Shown here: positions 37,101 to 51,600 of the stretch, piece after piece
Position numbering within the stretch: position 1 is the first letter of the stretch
How the letters are laid out: every line of letters starts with the position of its first letter
Origin: Nereocystis luetkeana
Lineage: Eukaryota > Sar > Phaeophyceae > Laminariales > Laminariaceae
DNA: 64,000 nt
Direction of reading: 5' to 3'
Assembly: GCA_031213475.1 (NCBI GenBank)
Contig: JARUPZ010000018.1
Coordinates: forward strand, 10,439,894 to 10,503,893
Made by a program: the position numbers and the translations under genes
The notes under the pieces: generated by a model
Told to the model about the DNA's origin: nothing
The model's input: the letters and a program-made list of their open reading frames with translations, nothing else
Databases searched by the model: none

Positions 37101-40100
37101 GACCTAAATAAACCAAATTGGTGTCAAAACCAAATATGCGAAGAAAAGGTCGCCCACCTCCTCGTCCCACGCGTACCCCTCGATGATCTCCTTCTCCGTA
37201 AATTTCTCCAGGGCATCCTCAACCCCCAGCATGTTCTTGACCTCGAGGCTAATGCACATGAACGCCTCCCCGCGCTCTCTCGTGTCGAAACCGCTGCTGC
37301 TTTCACCGCCGCCCCCCCCTCCCCGCCCACACCCCCGTCCTCCCTCCCCCCCCTTCTCCTCCCCCGTCCCACTCCCACCCCCCTGCTGCTCTTGGGAAGA
37401 GAGGCCGGTGGGGGGAGTGTCGGTGTCGACGTCCATGTCTGCATCGGCATGGGCTGAAGAGGTGGTGGTGGTGGCATCGTCGGGGTTAACGGGCTTGCGG
37501 CAGATGAGCTGCGTGATCTGCCTGCCCTCAAAGGTAGACATGAGGAGGTTGGCCTGGGGTGTGTTTTTCAGGCCCTCCTGCAGTGGAGATGGAGAGGGGC
37601 AGAGCACGCGGGTTCACATCGTGCAGTCACAGGGTCACAACATACGGAGAGGGCGAGAGATGGAGACAAGGACCGATAATGTGTCATCCACAGAGATGGA
37701 TGAGAATATACCCAACAGAGTGAGGAACACAAAGAGGGGGAGGGAGTTTTTCCGCGGATGCAGCACTAAAAGGTACAGCATTAGACGCAGTACTATTACG
37801 GGGGGCCATAGTAAATAGGACCAAATACTGTTAGTCAAAATAGCGATATATAGAGGTGTTTGTGTGTACCGTCGACCCTATTTAGTATGGTCCCCCGTGC
37901 TACCGCAAATGCAACAGGAGGATCAGCAGGACGTACAGCAGGGTCGAAACGCGATCAAGCCGCTCACAAGACACACACCGCGGCATACGAACAACGCACG
38001 GCAGTACATGCAGCAGATGCGGCAGCTGGCACAGCAGTTGCGTACGCACCTCCATCTTGTCGAAAAGGTCAAGCAAGAAACCTTGCGCGTCCTGCTGGAC
38101 AGTCACGTCGATTGCGTTGCCATCGAGGTCCTTCACGGTCCGGAGAAATGGGAGGGGGTCGACCGCCTGCAAAAAACGAAAATGCCGGACGTCGAACGCC
38201 AAAGCTAAGAGCACGATCCGATTCGGCTCGACTCGGTTCGACTCTCTTCTATTCTACAGTAGTAACAAACTTTGTTCGTTTCTATACATATTAGGCTCGA
38301 TTCGAGGTTGGCAAACAAGCATGTCCATCACACACCACAAAAGGCAAGAGCACGATTCCATTTGGCTCGATTCGATAGTTTCGACTCCGTTCTGTTGTTA
38401 CAACACGAAGTATACTACTATGTTCGTCTCCATGTAGGTATTAGGCTCGATTCGAGTTCGGCAAACAAACACGGCCATGATACTACTGCCACATGAAAAA
38501 GGACGTTTCAACACATGAAATTCGATTTCGGGTTTTGAGCTCTCTGCCTCATGACCTGCTGTGCCCAACTTGCCACCTCTTCTACTGCCTCCCTTCACCT
38601 CTATGGCGCGCTGGGCTTCTATGCGAAACCGCACAGCCACAGTGCTCGGGTGAAAGTAGTGGGTAGGGGGGGGCAAGTTGTCATACACCTAGCCGGCAAC
38701 GATTACGCCGCAGTCTCACCTGCTTCTCGCTCAGGGCCAGGTGCCCAAACAGCCCCTGCAGCTCGCCCACCAGGCTGGAGATCGATAGACGGCGTTACAC
38801 ATAATATAGCCGTTGATAGCGTACATAGCCGTTGATAGCCGTAGGCAGTAGCACAGTTGATGTTTCCCGCCGTTGGAGCATGCGGCGAGCAGTTACGCCG
38901 TGAGGAGGAAGGAGGCAATATTACAATAGATGTAAGGTACCCCTTTTAGTACCGCACTGTACACACCCACACCCACCCGAGTAACTTGCCCCTCAAACGG
39001 GAGGGCTGTAGAGCAGTGCTGTCCTAAAGGCCTCCATGGGTTGAATCACACAAAAGAGCAGGCAAATGATGCGCAAAGCTGCCAAGGCGAAAAGGAGCTA
39101 CTGGGATCATGGAGTCGATGAGCCAAGGGACCAAACCTCCCTAGGAATTAAGACCCTGCCTTAACCCTGTTAGGCTGTACAGAAACGTAATACTGACACT
39201 AATTCCAACTGTTTCGTCCCCACAACGAGAGCTCAGTCCTAAACGCCTCCCAGAGGTTTTCTACTGCGCTTGCACGTCTGTACTATACCTGGTACACTAT
39301 ATTGCACCGATGCCGTATCCCTATTGAAAATGCCGTGCTCCAGCGTGTTGAGTCAACGGCGTACTACTGTACAGGTATATAGGAATGCCGTAGATAGCTA
39401 CGGAAAGCCGATTGCTCGGTGCGGCATTCCTCGGGCCATCTCGTTTTTTTTTCTCAAATCGTAGTTTTCCCCCCCCATTGTTTGAGGCTATCTTGTCACT
39501 AGGGCGATCGCTGTAGATTTGTGGCGATCAGTTAAATGCAAGAACAACAACTGCGGGCCGAGCCTTAGCCCTATTTACACGAAGTACAAGATACTGTAAG
39601 CAGAACGCCGAGACGGCCGTGGGTCAAAAACAACGGAGCACCGATGAGAAAACAAAAAAAACTCCTCCATGCAAGGCGGGACCCCAGCGCCTAATCCCCA
39701 ATGCTACCGCAACAATACTACTGTAACAAAACCATCCCCCCCGACCCTAATCACCGATGCAACTACCCCAACGTATAAAACATCATCCCAGCCCACCCTG
39801 AACCCCAAAGGTGCTATCGCATAGCACGCTGGTCGGGAATACAAGGCCCGTTCACACAGCATCAGTACCAAGCGGGTCTTAACATTTCCGTCGAGACTGG
39901 TACTGGTGTTGTTGATGATGCATGCGACGCAAGGGGTCGCACCCGAGAAAATTCCTTGAGGTTTCCCATTTGGAGGCATCCATACAATTACCTCACACAC
40001 AAGAATATTTGGAGAAAAGCTGCCTTTTAGGGCAAACTGCAGTCCCGTTTGGGGGACAAACCATTCAAACTCCAAGTAGTGTGTCCCTAAAGCGGGACTG

Positions 40101-43100
40101 CAGTCCCAACAGGGTTATAACCCCTGTGAACAATCCCATGCGCCTTATCAGGTGCAAAGTGAATAAGCTTGTGGGGCACCAGTAACAGTAATAATACTAC
40201 TGACAATATGTACCTGGTAGTAATTACAGTAAAATGATGACCACCGGTGCAGTGTAACAATACATGGCAATTATAGTAAAAATACTGACTACAGTAGAAC
40301 ACTGACATTCGAAAGACAGAGGGCAGCTCCGCGTTTCAAGAACCCCGTCAGTCACATGAAAAAATCGGCCAAACAGTGCTGCCAAGTATCATGCGTGCCG
40401 CTAGCGTGTACGAGGATAGCAGGCATCTCGTCAATATACCTGCCAGGGTTGGTGTCTCCCGGTCCAAGGCTCAGGAGACCGTTTCTAAGCGGCTTCATCA
40501 TGAAGAGCTGTTGCAAGCACGAGTTCACGTAGCAGGTGTTGCCGAGGTTTCGCAGTCCCACGCGGCCGACTGTGCTCCGCTCCCCAGAGCTCGGACTGCA
40601 GCATCGAAAACGAGAGCGACGACAACGATCAAATATCGATAATGACAACAATAAATGATACTATTAATAACGACAACGATCAAATATCGATAATGACAAC
40701 GATAAATGATACAATTAACAACGACAACGATCAAATATCGATAATGACACCGATAAATGATACAATTACTAACGACAACGATCAAATATCGATAATGACA
40801 TCGATAAATGATACAATCAACAACGACAACGATCAAATACCGATAATGACACCGATAAATGATACAATTAACAACGACAACGATCAAATATCGATAATGA
40901 CACCGATAAATGATACAATTAATAACGACAGCGATCAAATATCGATAATGAAACCGATAAATGATACAATTAACAACGACAGCGATCAAATATCGATAAT
41001 GACAACGATATATTTGATAGTATTAGTATTAACAATTAATAACGACAACGATCAAATATCGATAATGACAACGATAAATGACACTAACGACAACGATGAA
41101 ATAATGTAAAATCATAACAATGACAAGGATACAATAAAAAAAACGACAACGAGAACGATCAGATAACAACTTTCGAAAGCGACAACGCTCCGATAACGAT
41201 ACATGAAACAATAACGATAACAGCAGCAAGAATGACAGCAATAACGATACATGAAACACCACCGATAATATTCACAGCGATGGAACGACAACGAGCGGGG
41301 TCACGATCAGGCTCTCACGGCAACGACAAAAAACATGGCCATAATCAGAATTATGATCAAGAAAACAACAACAACATGACACGAAAAACAACCAAAAACC
41401 CCGCAAAAACACGCACACGAGAAAAAAAAAAAACACACACACACACACACAAAACAGAAAAGATGCAAAAAAGCATGAAAGACACAACAACCAAACTAAA
41501 ACACAATAAAATAATCGCGACGAGAAAAAAATCGCTTCCTCACTTGTAACCCCAAAGGTCGGGTTTGGGCAGCAGTCGCCTAAGCGGGGTGAACCCTTTC
41601 TCTAGCAACAGCCGCAGCTTCGCGGAGGGGTCGAAGGTATCGCAGCCGCCACGCTGGCCGGGAGGCGTTGCGTGGGGCCTGCAGAGAGCCGCCAGGAGCT
41701 TGTAGGCCATGGCTCGAGATGCCACCGTCTGACACTTCGGGCGAGTGGATGCCCCTGACTCGGACATAGTGCTGGTGGCCACGGTTGGGGAATGAGCAGC
41801 ACCGGCACAGCACCAGCAAGCGAAGGCCAAGGTTTAGCGAAGGTTGGCGTTTAGCATCTCGGACAGATCACGGTCTAGATAGTACATAGTAGATCGTCTA
41901 GGTCATCGATTCCCGCTCCATGATCCCCACCCTTTAGGACAGATAGATAATATATTCCTGATCTGTATGATCTGTATGATTTGTATGATCTAGCTCGTCT
42001 TGCCCGGTGGGAGCCATATAGCCCCCATGGTCTACTTTGTGTATGGGACAGGTTTCCTGGGTTGTATCTGCACTAGATTAACGGCAGGTTAGAAACTGCT
42101 GATGATATATATGTAGCTGATTTATCTGTAGATGATATATCTGTAGATGATCTGTTCGGTGTTTATTAATAGTAGGTTTAGCTACTATTAAGGTTTAGGT
42201 CGGCGAGAGGCAAGGAAAGGTCTCGTATGTAAGCATGCGGCGGAGAAAGGGGGTGCCTCAATCGTGGAAGGGGGGATGGCAAAACCAAAACGGGCGGGTA
42301 GGAGATGTTGTCATTTTTTTCAACGAACGTCGGCATGAACGGTGCCTGGGAGAAGGTAGTGTTATAGTGGCATGGCATAACATAAAGAGGGATTGTACAA
42401 TATGGAAGTGGATGGAAAATAATTGGAGGAGTTTTGCATGGTAGGAGGAGTTGTGCAGAGACAAGGAGGCCCTAGCGGCGGGGGAAGAGGGTCGGCTTCT
42501 TGCCGCCCAGGCTTTGCGAGCCACCACGCACCCAAACCACCGCCAATTCGCCCCTCGAGCCTTAAGGTGAACACGACCGGGTCTGTTGATAGCTCACCAT
42601 GCAACGCAGACCAAAGTGTCAGCCCAATTTGGGTCATGGATGCACCAACTAAGTGTACACCACTATCTTCGCCAATAAAAAAATAGAGAAATAATCCCCC
42701 CCAGAGAAAAAAAAAAGACGGCCATGCATGAGATCGACTACATATCTCCTATCGAGTACCCCCCCCCCCCCCCCCCCCCCCCCGCCCCGCCCCGCCCCGC
42801 CCCCCCCGCCTTCCCATGACTGACACCCGGCAATATTCACGTAGTAATTACCTCGCAGGCGTAGGCGGGGCGAAGAGAAAATCTTCCAGGAGCGGTTCCA
42901 CGAGGCCATTCCCCAAAGAGCGGGCAGCTTCGGGACACGCCTCCACTATGGTAACTCCCAGTTCCAGAAGCCCGACCTGGTAGTATTTAGTATCAAGGTA
43001 ACAACAAATATCAGGACAAAACAGTCCCAAACACGGCATAGAAGCAGAACGGTGATTAGGTCAGAAGCGTGGAGTAGGTACGGGAAACGGCAAACGGGGC

Positions 43101-45651
43101 GTGTACGTGATCGGTGATACTTCACATGTATTCGCTTTTGGCTATGGCTTAACTCGGCTCCTTTGGCCGGTGTCTACGAACCGAGTCGAGGGACAGCTGT
43201 TGCTATGAAACAGCAATAACGACAACCGCCGGCACAACGTCAACGTTATGAAGCTTCAAGATGTGTGTTAGGCCGCAAGGTGTGTCCTACACGCAGTTCC
43301 GCTATTGAGGGCAGATGTCCTGCTTCGGTATCGCTTCGGTCAGCTCTCGCACCGAACCTCGCAATCGCGCAATCCTCCCGTTTTCCTCTGAACAACCAAT
43401 TGCCTCCCGGCATCTTTGGGTCACATGTAAAATCCTAAGCCATAACTTTAACCTCCAAGCAGACCAAACACAAGACAAAATATGAGACCGAACACAGGAC
43501 AAGACCGAAAACAAGACCAAAGACAAGACCAACAACAGACCAGAGAGAGAAGAGACCAAACACCAGGCTAAAAACAAAAACAAAAAACAAGACCGGCGGG
43601 ATCGGAATCCGCATCGGAGACGACACTGTAAGTAATTACAATCACCAAAATCATAGACATAATCGGACGGACTATTCACACCCCTCCTCACCAGAAGCGT
43701 GTCCTTGTCGGTGTCCTTGGCTCCTCTCCTCTCCGAGCACGGGTGCTCCAGCAGTCGCGACACAACGTTGCAAATCATCTCGTTCACGTCCACATCTATA
43801 TTCGCGGTGACTCTCGTGCTGACTCTAGTAGTGCCCACCTTCGCTTTCACACCCCGTTGAGCACCGCCACTCTATCATACGAAAGCCGTATATAGCATAC
43901 AACATATCGCATATAGCAGAACAGTAGCAGGTAGGGAAAGCGAGGGATGTTAGTCAGGAGCCTTTGTCCCCGGTAAGACACAAGAAAACAGGAAGGTGCC
44001 GGTGGTGGGTTAGCACGCAACACGCACAGCGCAGGCACAGAACAAGCAAAATTATGTCAGCAAATACCTGGTACAGCGTATGGTGTGCACGTCTACAAAT
44101 CACGTATTGCTAAAAAAAAAAAGGTTTGCAGCGCGACACGACCCCCCGCCCCCCCCCACCCCCCACCCCCACGCCTCCCTACCTCAATCAACTCCTCAAC
44201 AAGTGCGCACAGCACTTGAAACAGCTGCGTGCAGTCCCGCCGCCGCTCCGTCGACCCATGAATAAGGTCCATCCCCGGTGTCCCCTCCCCCACCCCAATC
44301 TCTCGGCCGGGCTTCGCCATCCGCGGTATGTTGTCAAGCAACAGCCGCACCACGTGCTCTCGCAGCTCGTCACGCACGCTCACTCTCCCTCCTCCCCTCA
44401 CCCCCGCCCCCGCCCCGCCAGCCTTCCCCACCGCACCACACACCGCCTCCTCCTCCGGAACGCCCTTCTCCGAGGAGAGCGCCACCGTCTCGTGCACCTT
44501 TCCCTCGCCACCAGCCGCGGCTTCTTTGAGTCCACCAAACGCACAAGCGTCCACAGCAGAGGAGGATGCAGCGGAGGAAGAGGCAACTGAGGCGGCGGTG
44601 GCGGCGACGTGATCGCTCTCCGGGCTGAGCTGGGTGAGCGCACAGTCGGACCCCTTCTCCAGAGCGTCGCTTTCGACAAACTCGCTCGACGCTGCCGTCA
44701 GAGACGACGTCGACGAGCGAGCCGAGACATTGTCGTTGTCGCCCGGGGCCGTGTTTTGCGGACAACCCGGGACAGTGACTTCATTACCGACAACCGCGGA
44801 CGCTGTAGCAGCGGCGGCGGCCGCCTCCGTCGCCACCGCCGCTGCCGCCGCTGCCGCCGCGACCGCCGCCGGACCGACCCCGCACGCCTGCAGCAGGGAC
44901 TGCGCCACCCGCTGCCGGATCGCGTCGCTCGCGCACAGTATCGCCTTCATGACCGGCTTGTCCAGCGCTTGGAGCCGCGAACGCATCGCCACCACGCCCT
45001 CTCCCCCCTCTATGCTTCTCCCTCCTCCAACCCCCTTGTCCCCCAAACCCTTGTCTTCTTCTCCCCCCCCTTCTCCAACTCCAGCACCTCCTAGAACCTT
45101 GCCTTCCGTACCCTTATCTCGTTGAGCCGAGTCCTGGGGCCCTTGAAGCAGCGCCCTCGACTGCGGCGGCAAGCGGAACACGCCAACCCACAGCGCGAGG
45201 GCTTCCCGCGCCATGGACTCCGAAGGCGCGCCTTCGCCGACGCAGCCAAACAGCTCCAGCGGGGCCTGCGGCAGAGCGCCGGCGGAGTTGTTGTTCTGGG
45301 TAGCAGACCGCCGCGATGTTGTTGACGTCGTCGTCGCTGTCGATGGCCGACAGCGTGAGGTGCGCGAGCTAGCGTTAACGATGTCAGCCGCCACCCCCGC
45401 GAGCTCCATCAGCCGCGCCTGCGGGTGGGGACATACGGGTCGGGGTTTGGGGACAAGGGCGATGGGCGACGGGGGCGGGGGGTGGAGGTGTGGTAAAATA
45501 TGACGCCTTCCACGGTCATGTGATACAGCGAGGCGACCGTTTTTGATGCAAGCCATCAAGCGATCAAGACTTTCATGCCATCTAGTCATCAGGCAATCAA
45601 GCCTTCAAGTACCGAAGCAATCAAGCAATCAAGCAATCGATCAGCCCACCA

Positions 45652-45689
<38 letters not shown>

Positions 45690-48600
45690 GCAAGCCATTA
45701 ATGACTCATCAAGCGGGGCACTCGCACACGATACCGCAGACGGCTCGCAGTATCGTCCAGCGCTTGCATGTCTCTCATTGTGCTAACAACCACGGACAAA
45801 CACCCCTTAATCCCACTACATGATCATTACACTTCACCACCTGACCTCACTTTGGTGGAAGCGCAACACGATGAATGATCTCGTGGGCTAGGTACACAAC
45901 GAATAGCATTGCACATCTCGTATAGATCACGATCTATCTGATCTGTCTACAGTAGATCGTCTAGTTCCTCACCTACCGCTGTGGCGAGAGGGCGTGCAAG
46001 ATCTGCATGTGGTACAAATCCAACCCAGGAAACACGTGCTACTATTAGAGCAAGCAGATTATACAGCTCCTACCCGGTGACATGAGCTAGATAATACAGA
46101 TCATACACGATCGGGAATTGATCTGCCGCGTTGACAGGTCTAGATCATGAGGTGGGAATCGAGGGTTTGTCCGCTGTGTGTCACAGTGTCAAACGTCACG
46201 GGACTCTGGCCCTATCATGGAACGCTGGCTTACTTCACATATACGAGACTACAAGCTCAACAGCAAATCGAAGTCGGAGACAACAACAAACCGAAACGAG
46301 TATGAGTAACTTTTCTTGTTTTCTTGTTCTTCGTTTTTTTACGTATCAGGTTTCCTTGCATCCGTTACCCACTGCGCCATACCTGGTACGCTCCACCCAC
46401 CATCCCATAAACTGCACCCACCGACAAACACACTCCATCCTCCCCGTCCAAAACCCTACACCCACCGCCCAACCTCAAACTCGACCTGCGTAGACCTGTC
46501 AACCGAAACTCTCACCTGCAGCTCCGAAGCATCCACCGCCCCTAGCACCGCCGCCACCACGTCGCTCGGCAATGACGCCCACAGCTTACCCTTACCCCGA
46601 CCTTCCAACAAGCGCGCCGCACTACCGCGAGCACCATCGGGAAGACTGCCCGCCGCAGACGCCGCCGCCGCCTCAAACTCCCCGCCGCCGCTACGGCCTC
46701 CCTCCTCCTTCTCCTTCTCGACCTTCTCCTGCAACCCTTCCAGCGCCGGCGGTGCTTCGCTCTCCGTAGTGCTGCTGCTGCCGACTGTTCCGCCACCGCT
46801 GTCGACGCCACTTCCACTAGCTCCATTAGTGCCACTGCTATCAGGGGGGGGGGAGGAAAAGGAGGACGAGGAGGGAGAGGACGAGGAGAGGGAGGAAGGC
46901 GCGGCCACCGCCGAAGCTTGTCCGCCGGTATCTTCCCTCCCACCATCATCCACAGCGGCATCATCGGCAGCGTCCATTCCAACAGCATCGGCGCCACCAA
47001 GAGACGGCACGCACCCTTCCAGGCCTTCTCTCCGCGGTCCGTCCCCATTCTCAGACACCCCCTCCAAGGTGGTGGAAACCCCGAAATCCTTTTCGCCATC
47101 CCCCGGCGCCGCCACTTCCGCCGCGGCAACCACGCTCGTCGCAGCATCCGACCCAGCCCCGCCGTCCCCATCCGCAGACCCGTTATCATCCGGGGGCCTC
47201 ACCGCCGTCTCACTTTTGGAGACTCCTCCTGTCTCCGTTCTGGTCTGTAAGAGGCATGCTTCTGCCGGGGGGGCAACGCTTGGTGACGCCCGTACTGCGG
47301 GGTTGACCCCGCCTGACCCCCCCATAGTGATAGTGGTGGCGGTAGTGGTACTGGTACTGGCGGCAGTTGTCGGGACCACGGAGAGTACCCTCATGAGGAA
47401 CATGCGGACCACCTTCAGGATAAGGGTCTGCCATCGCCAAGCAGAGTGGGGTGGGGTTGGGGTGCGGAGCGGTGGGGTGGAGTGGCGTGGGGTTGGGGTG
47501 GGGTAGGGTTGGGGTGGGGTGGGGTGGGGTAGGGTTGGGGTTGGGGTAGGGTTGGGGTGGGGTGGGATGGGGTTGGGGTGGGTTGGGGTGGGATGGGGTT
47601 GGGGTGGGATGGGGTTGGGGTGGGGTGGGGTTGGGGTGGGGCTGGGTTGGGTTGGGGTGGGGGGGGCAGCGCGTCGAGCGCGAACAAAAAAAAAGGAGAA
47701 AGGCCTGACGCCGCAGGCAGAAAAAGGGCTCCCCCTGTGTTTTCAGCATTTTTTGGCTGAAACGCAACCGTAACACATGCCGGTAGCCTACACGTGGCCT
47801 ACCCCAGCATACAGAACGTACCTTCAACTAACAATAACAGTAGAACACCAAACGAAAAAAAGAAATACCTGGTACTTTACATGTGATGGTGCACATGCAG
47901 AGCGACCCAAGTGTACGTGTAGAGGACAGCACCAACACGAACACGAAACCCTGTGGTGGCCGTAGTATAGGCGGGGTCCGTAAAAATAAGTGTACCTGGT
48001 CTTGTGTGGTATTTACAGTACGATTAGAGTCGCATTGGCCAAACAAATACGCACGAATCAACATATGGTCGGCATTTTCCCGAAATTATTGTTTTCGCCG
48101 GACTTTTTCCGGACAAGTCCCACACATGTTGGCCAAGGGTTGGGGTGAGGTTTAGGGTCAAGTTTTATGGCGCTTTGTCCAAAATGCCTTCTCCTAATAC
48201 TGGAACCACACGCCATACGCATACAAATTCGTCTTTTCCATACCGTTATCCTATGTGTGCTAAAAACGATCCCACAAGCATCATAGCGGGCAGTCGACAC
48301 TTCATGGTACCTGATAGATTGTATATGCATGGCTTGCCTAGGCGGTTCCCTTGTGGGCAAGAGCCCCCCGCCCCCCCTCCCACAATTCCATAAGGTAGCA
48401 CCGGGTCAAATTGCCCTCGTACGGCGTCCAATCAAAGGTATTCCCCCCCACCGCTGATAATACCAGTATATAGCCGTTGTTCATAATGCTCACCAAACAA
48501 GCCTGCTGCGCATCCATCATTTTCTCCGGATGGCCGTCCCCGAACAGTCCCCTCGTCAGTATCGCCTCGCAAAATTGTGCAAACCCTCCGCTCCGGACGA

Positions 48601-51600
48601 AGTCTGCCACCCACTGCTCGCAGTCCATGCCCTGCTGGGATCGAATAAACAAAAGACGGTATGGACGGTATGGTCAGCTATTGCAGTACCAGGTATACCC
48701 TGCCTGGCAGTGTCAAGCAAACGAAAAGTACTACTGTTTAACTTCCATGCCGCCATTTCACGTCCCACCATTTACTCTCAACTCAGGAGATGCCGGCAGC
48801 CCGGATGCTACTCGTACCCTATATGTAGTGACGGTTACAATTACAGTTACAGTTTTAGATACAGCTACAGTTCTAGACACATACCAGGTATACAGTTACA
48901 GTTATAGATACAGTTACAGTTCTAGACACAATTACAGTTACAGTTTTAGATACAGTTACAGTTCTAGACACATATACAGCTACAGTTGTAGATACAGCTA
49001 CAGATACAGTTTTAGATGCGTATATCGTTACAGCTGTAGATACATACGAAGTATACAGGGAAAGTGACAGTGGCAGTTACACAGTTGTTACAGTTGCAAT
49101 TACAGATACAGCTACACCTACAGTCTACAGATATAATAGTGACGCTGACACCGCTACAGCTGCAAGGTGTACAATAGCAGTTTCAGTCACAGGTGGCTGT
49201 GATGGGATGGATATATTGGAAAGGACAGATGGGTGTCTATATGTATATACTTCGAATGTGTGCGCAGTGGTGTTGCCCATCGCAACGTCGGCGATTGCAC
49301 CCAAAACCGATCACCACCACATTATGGCGACTCCAGCAGAACGCCGAGATGACGGGTGCGGCATACGCAGGCGGGCTAAAACACCAAACCGCAAAAACCT
49401 ACCCTAAGCCCACGTCCAACGAACCAGACCCCCCCCCCCGCCCATGCTCCGTCCCGGCATTGCAGGGATGCGAGGGTCTATGCTCATACGCCTACGGTCA
49501 TGCATGATATCAAGGGCACCCCCCTCCCCGCTTCGAGGCGAGGGGATTCCAGCACCGCCAAGAAATACACTACTAATGGTACAAGATGAAGCAAGCACTA
49601 CTGTTAATGGTACTACGGCATACAGGCCATAGTAATACATGTTGATACATACCAGGTACCAGGTATTAATCAGGACCCACGATGGGCCCCAGAAAAATGC
49701 ACCCCCCTAGTACTGTGTGACACCCCATGCTTATTTCACTTCTGAATACTACTATTATATGAGAGCATATTCCCCCGAATTGATGACTGTAGTAAGACTG
49801 ATAGTACCACAGATCCCCCTTAACAGGACGGCGGACACAAAAGGGCAACCAACCAACATACCTCCCACTCTCGACGACGACCGCCGCCGCCAGCAGCACC
49901 AGCACCACCGCCGCCAGCAGCACCAGCACCACCACCAGCAGCAGCAGCAGCAGCAGCAGCCCCATACTCGCCATCACCATCGCGATCCCAGGCCATCACA
50001 AAGTCAAGCACCCCGTCCACAATCTGCAGGGTGTACAGCATCCGGTGCGACCCGGGCGGTCCGAGCAAAGCATTCCACCCATCACGCCCGCGGCCCTCCT
50101 CTTGTTGCCCCCAATCCCCCCTTCCCTTCCCAACAACGCCCCCCTCCTCGACAACGCCTCGGCTTCGAAAGGTTTCAAGCCGCCGCACTCCCTCCAGCAT
50201 CTCAGGGTTCGTCGGGAGGCGCATGAGGAAGCGCCAGGCCGCGTCGGCGGCGGGACCTCCGAGCTCGAGGACGGATAGCAGCCTGTTCACGCTACCGGAG
50301 TCGCCAGAAATGATGCTTCGCGGTAGGTTTCGGCTTGCGGTAGTATTTCCATCGGCAGACGAAACCGCCTGTTCTTCGTCGCTCTAGAGGTGTGTGTTTG
50401 TATTCGTATGTTAGGTGTTTTAGTTGTTTGTCATTCGTCATTTTTGAAAAATTGTGATTTTTTATTTGTGTTTTGTTTACATCAGCGTGGGAGTCGTTGC
50501 ACGTGAGAGATACGGAGAAAGGGGACAAAAGGAGGAGGGGGGGGGGGTCAGGAGCTACACAGAAGGTAGGGAGAGCGGGGGCAAAAGGAGGCGCTGGGGG
50601 CGAAAATCATCAACGCGGAGATTTCTGATGAGACTATTTCTCTTCTTGCTGACTTTTATTTTCTTCCTTCGCTACCGATTTTGCCATCTGGCTTGCTGGT
50701 ATTTCTGGTGCACACATGAAAGTAGGGCTCCTACCCTTCTCCCTGGCCATGATAACGACTATCACCGATACCATGACCACGATTATCGCCATTCTGATAA
50801 TCGCCATTCTGATCATCGTCCACGACCACGACCATGACGGCGCCTATGATCATGACCGCGACTACCACCATGAGCATGATAGTTCACCCAAGCGTCACCG
50901 GGTATATACAAAACACAACAGCGGTAAGCTTTCGATAATCCATCAAGCAAGGCCAAGCCAAGCCAAGTAAAGCCAAGCCAAGCAACGCAAAGTCAAGAAG
51001 AGCAAAGCACAGCAAACAACAGCGAAGTCCGTCTGGGCGATTGGCATTAGGGAACCCACCTGTCGAAAACAAAAGCAGAACCACGAGCGCGTTTGGGAAA
51101 AGCGACGCTAGACGGCAACCCTGGAAGGCAACACCAGAGCGGCCTACCCTAGAGGGCAACCCTACATAGCAACTGACCCGAGAGAGCGGCCATACATATC
51201 GAGGGCAACTGCAGAGTGCGGGAGGCAAACGAGGTTTGTTTGTTGAACATGGGACACGACCGCCTGTACATGGTACAGAGCATGGCTGAATGGCTGAATG
51301 GCTTAGTCCTATTTAGGACCACAATCCCGGTCCGGGGACAAACTACTTAGAATTCAAGCGATGTGTCTCCAAAACTGAAGTGCAGTTTGCCCCAGAAGGG
51401 CTGAATCGCTTGATGGCTTACGAACTACTCACACTATTTCCAAATAGTCTGTCCCAAAAAACGTGGGTGCAGCTCTTGAAGCGAGGGAAGGTGATAGGCA
51501 AAGTAACACCCCTTGTTGAACATTGAAGACTACTGGCTCTATACATGGTACAGTTTCAATAGTTGAATGGGTGTAAGGGGGCCCTTAAGGGAGGTAAGGG

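Noticed and set aside
40642..41109. 155-codon plus-strand frame rich in Asn, Asp and Ile
   Set aside because: It is only the 51-bp minisatellite read in a frame left open because the period is a multiple of three.
46316..47506. 396-codon plus-strand frame
   Set aside because: Antisense shadow of exon 12.
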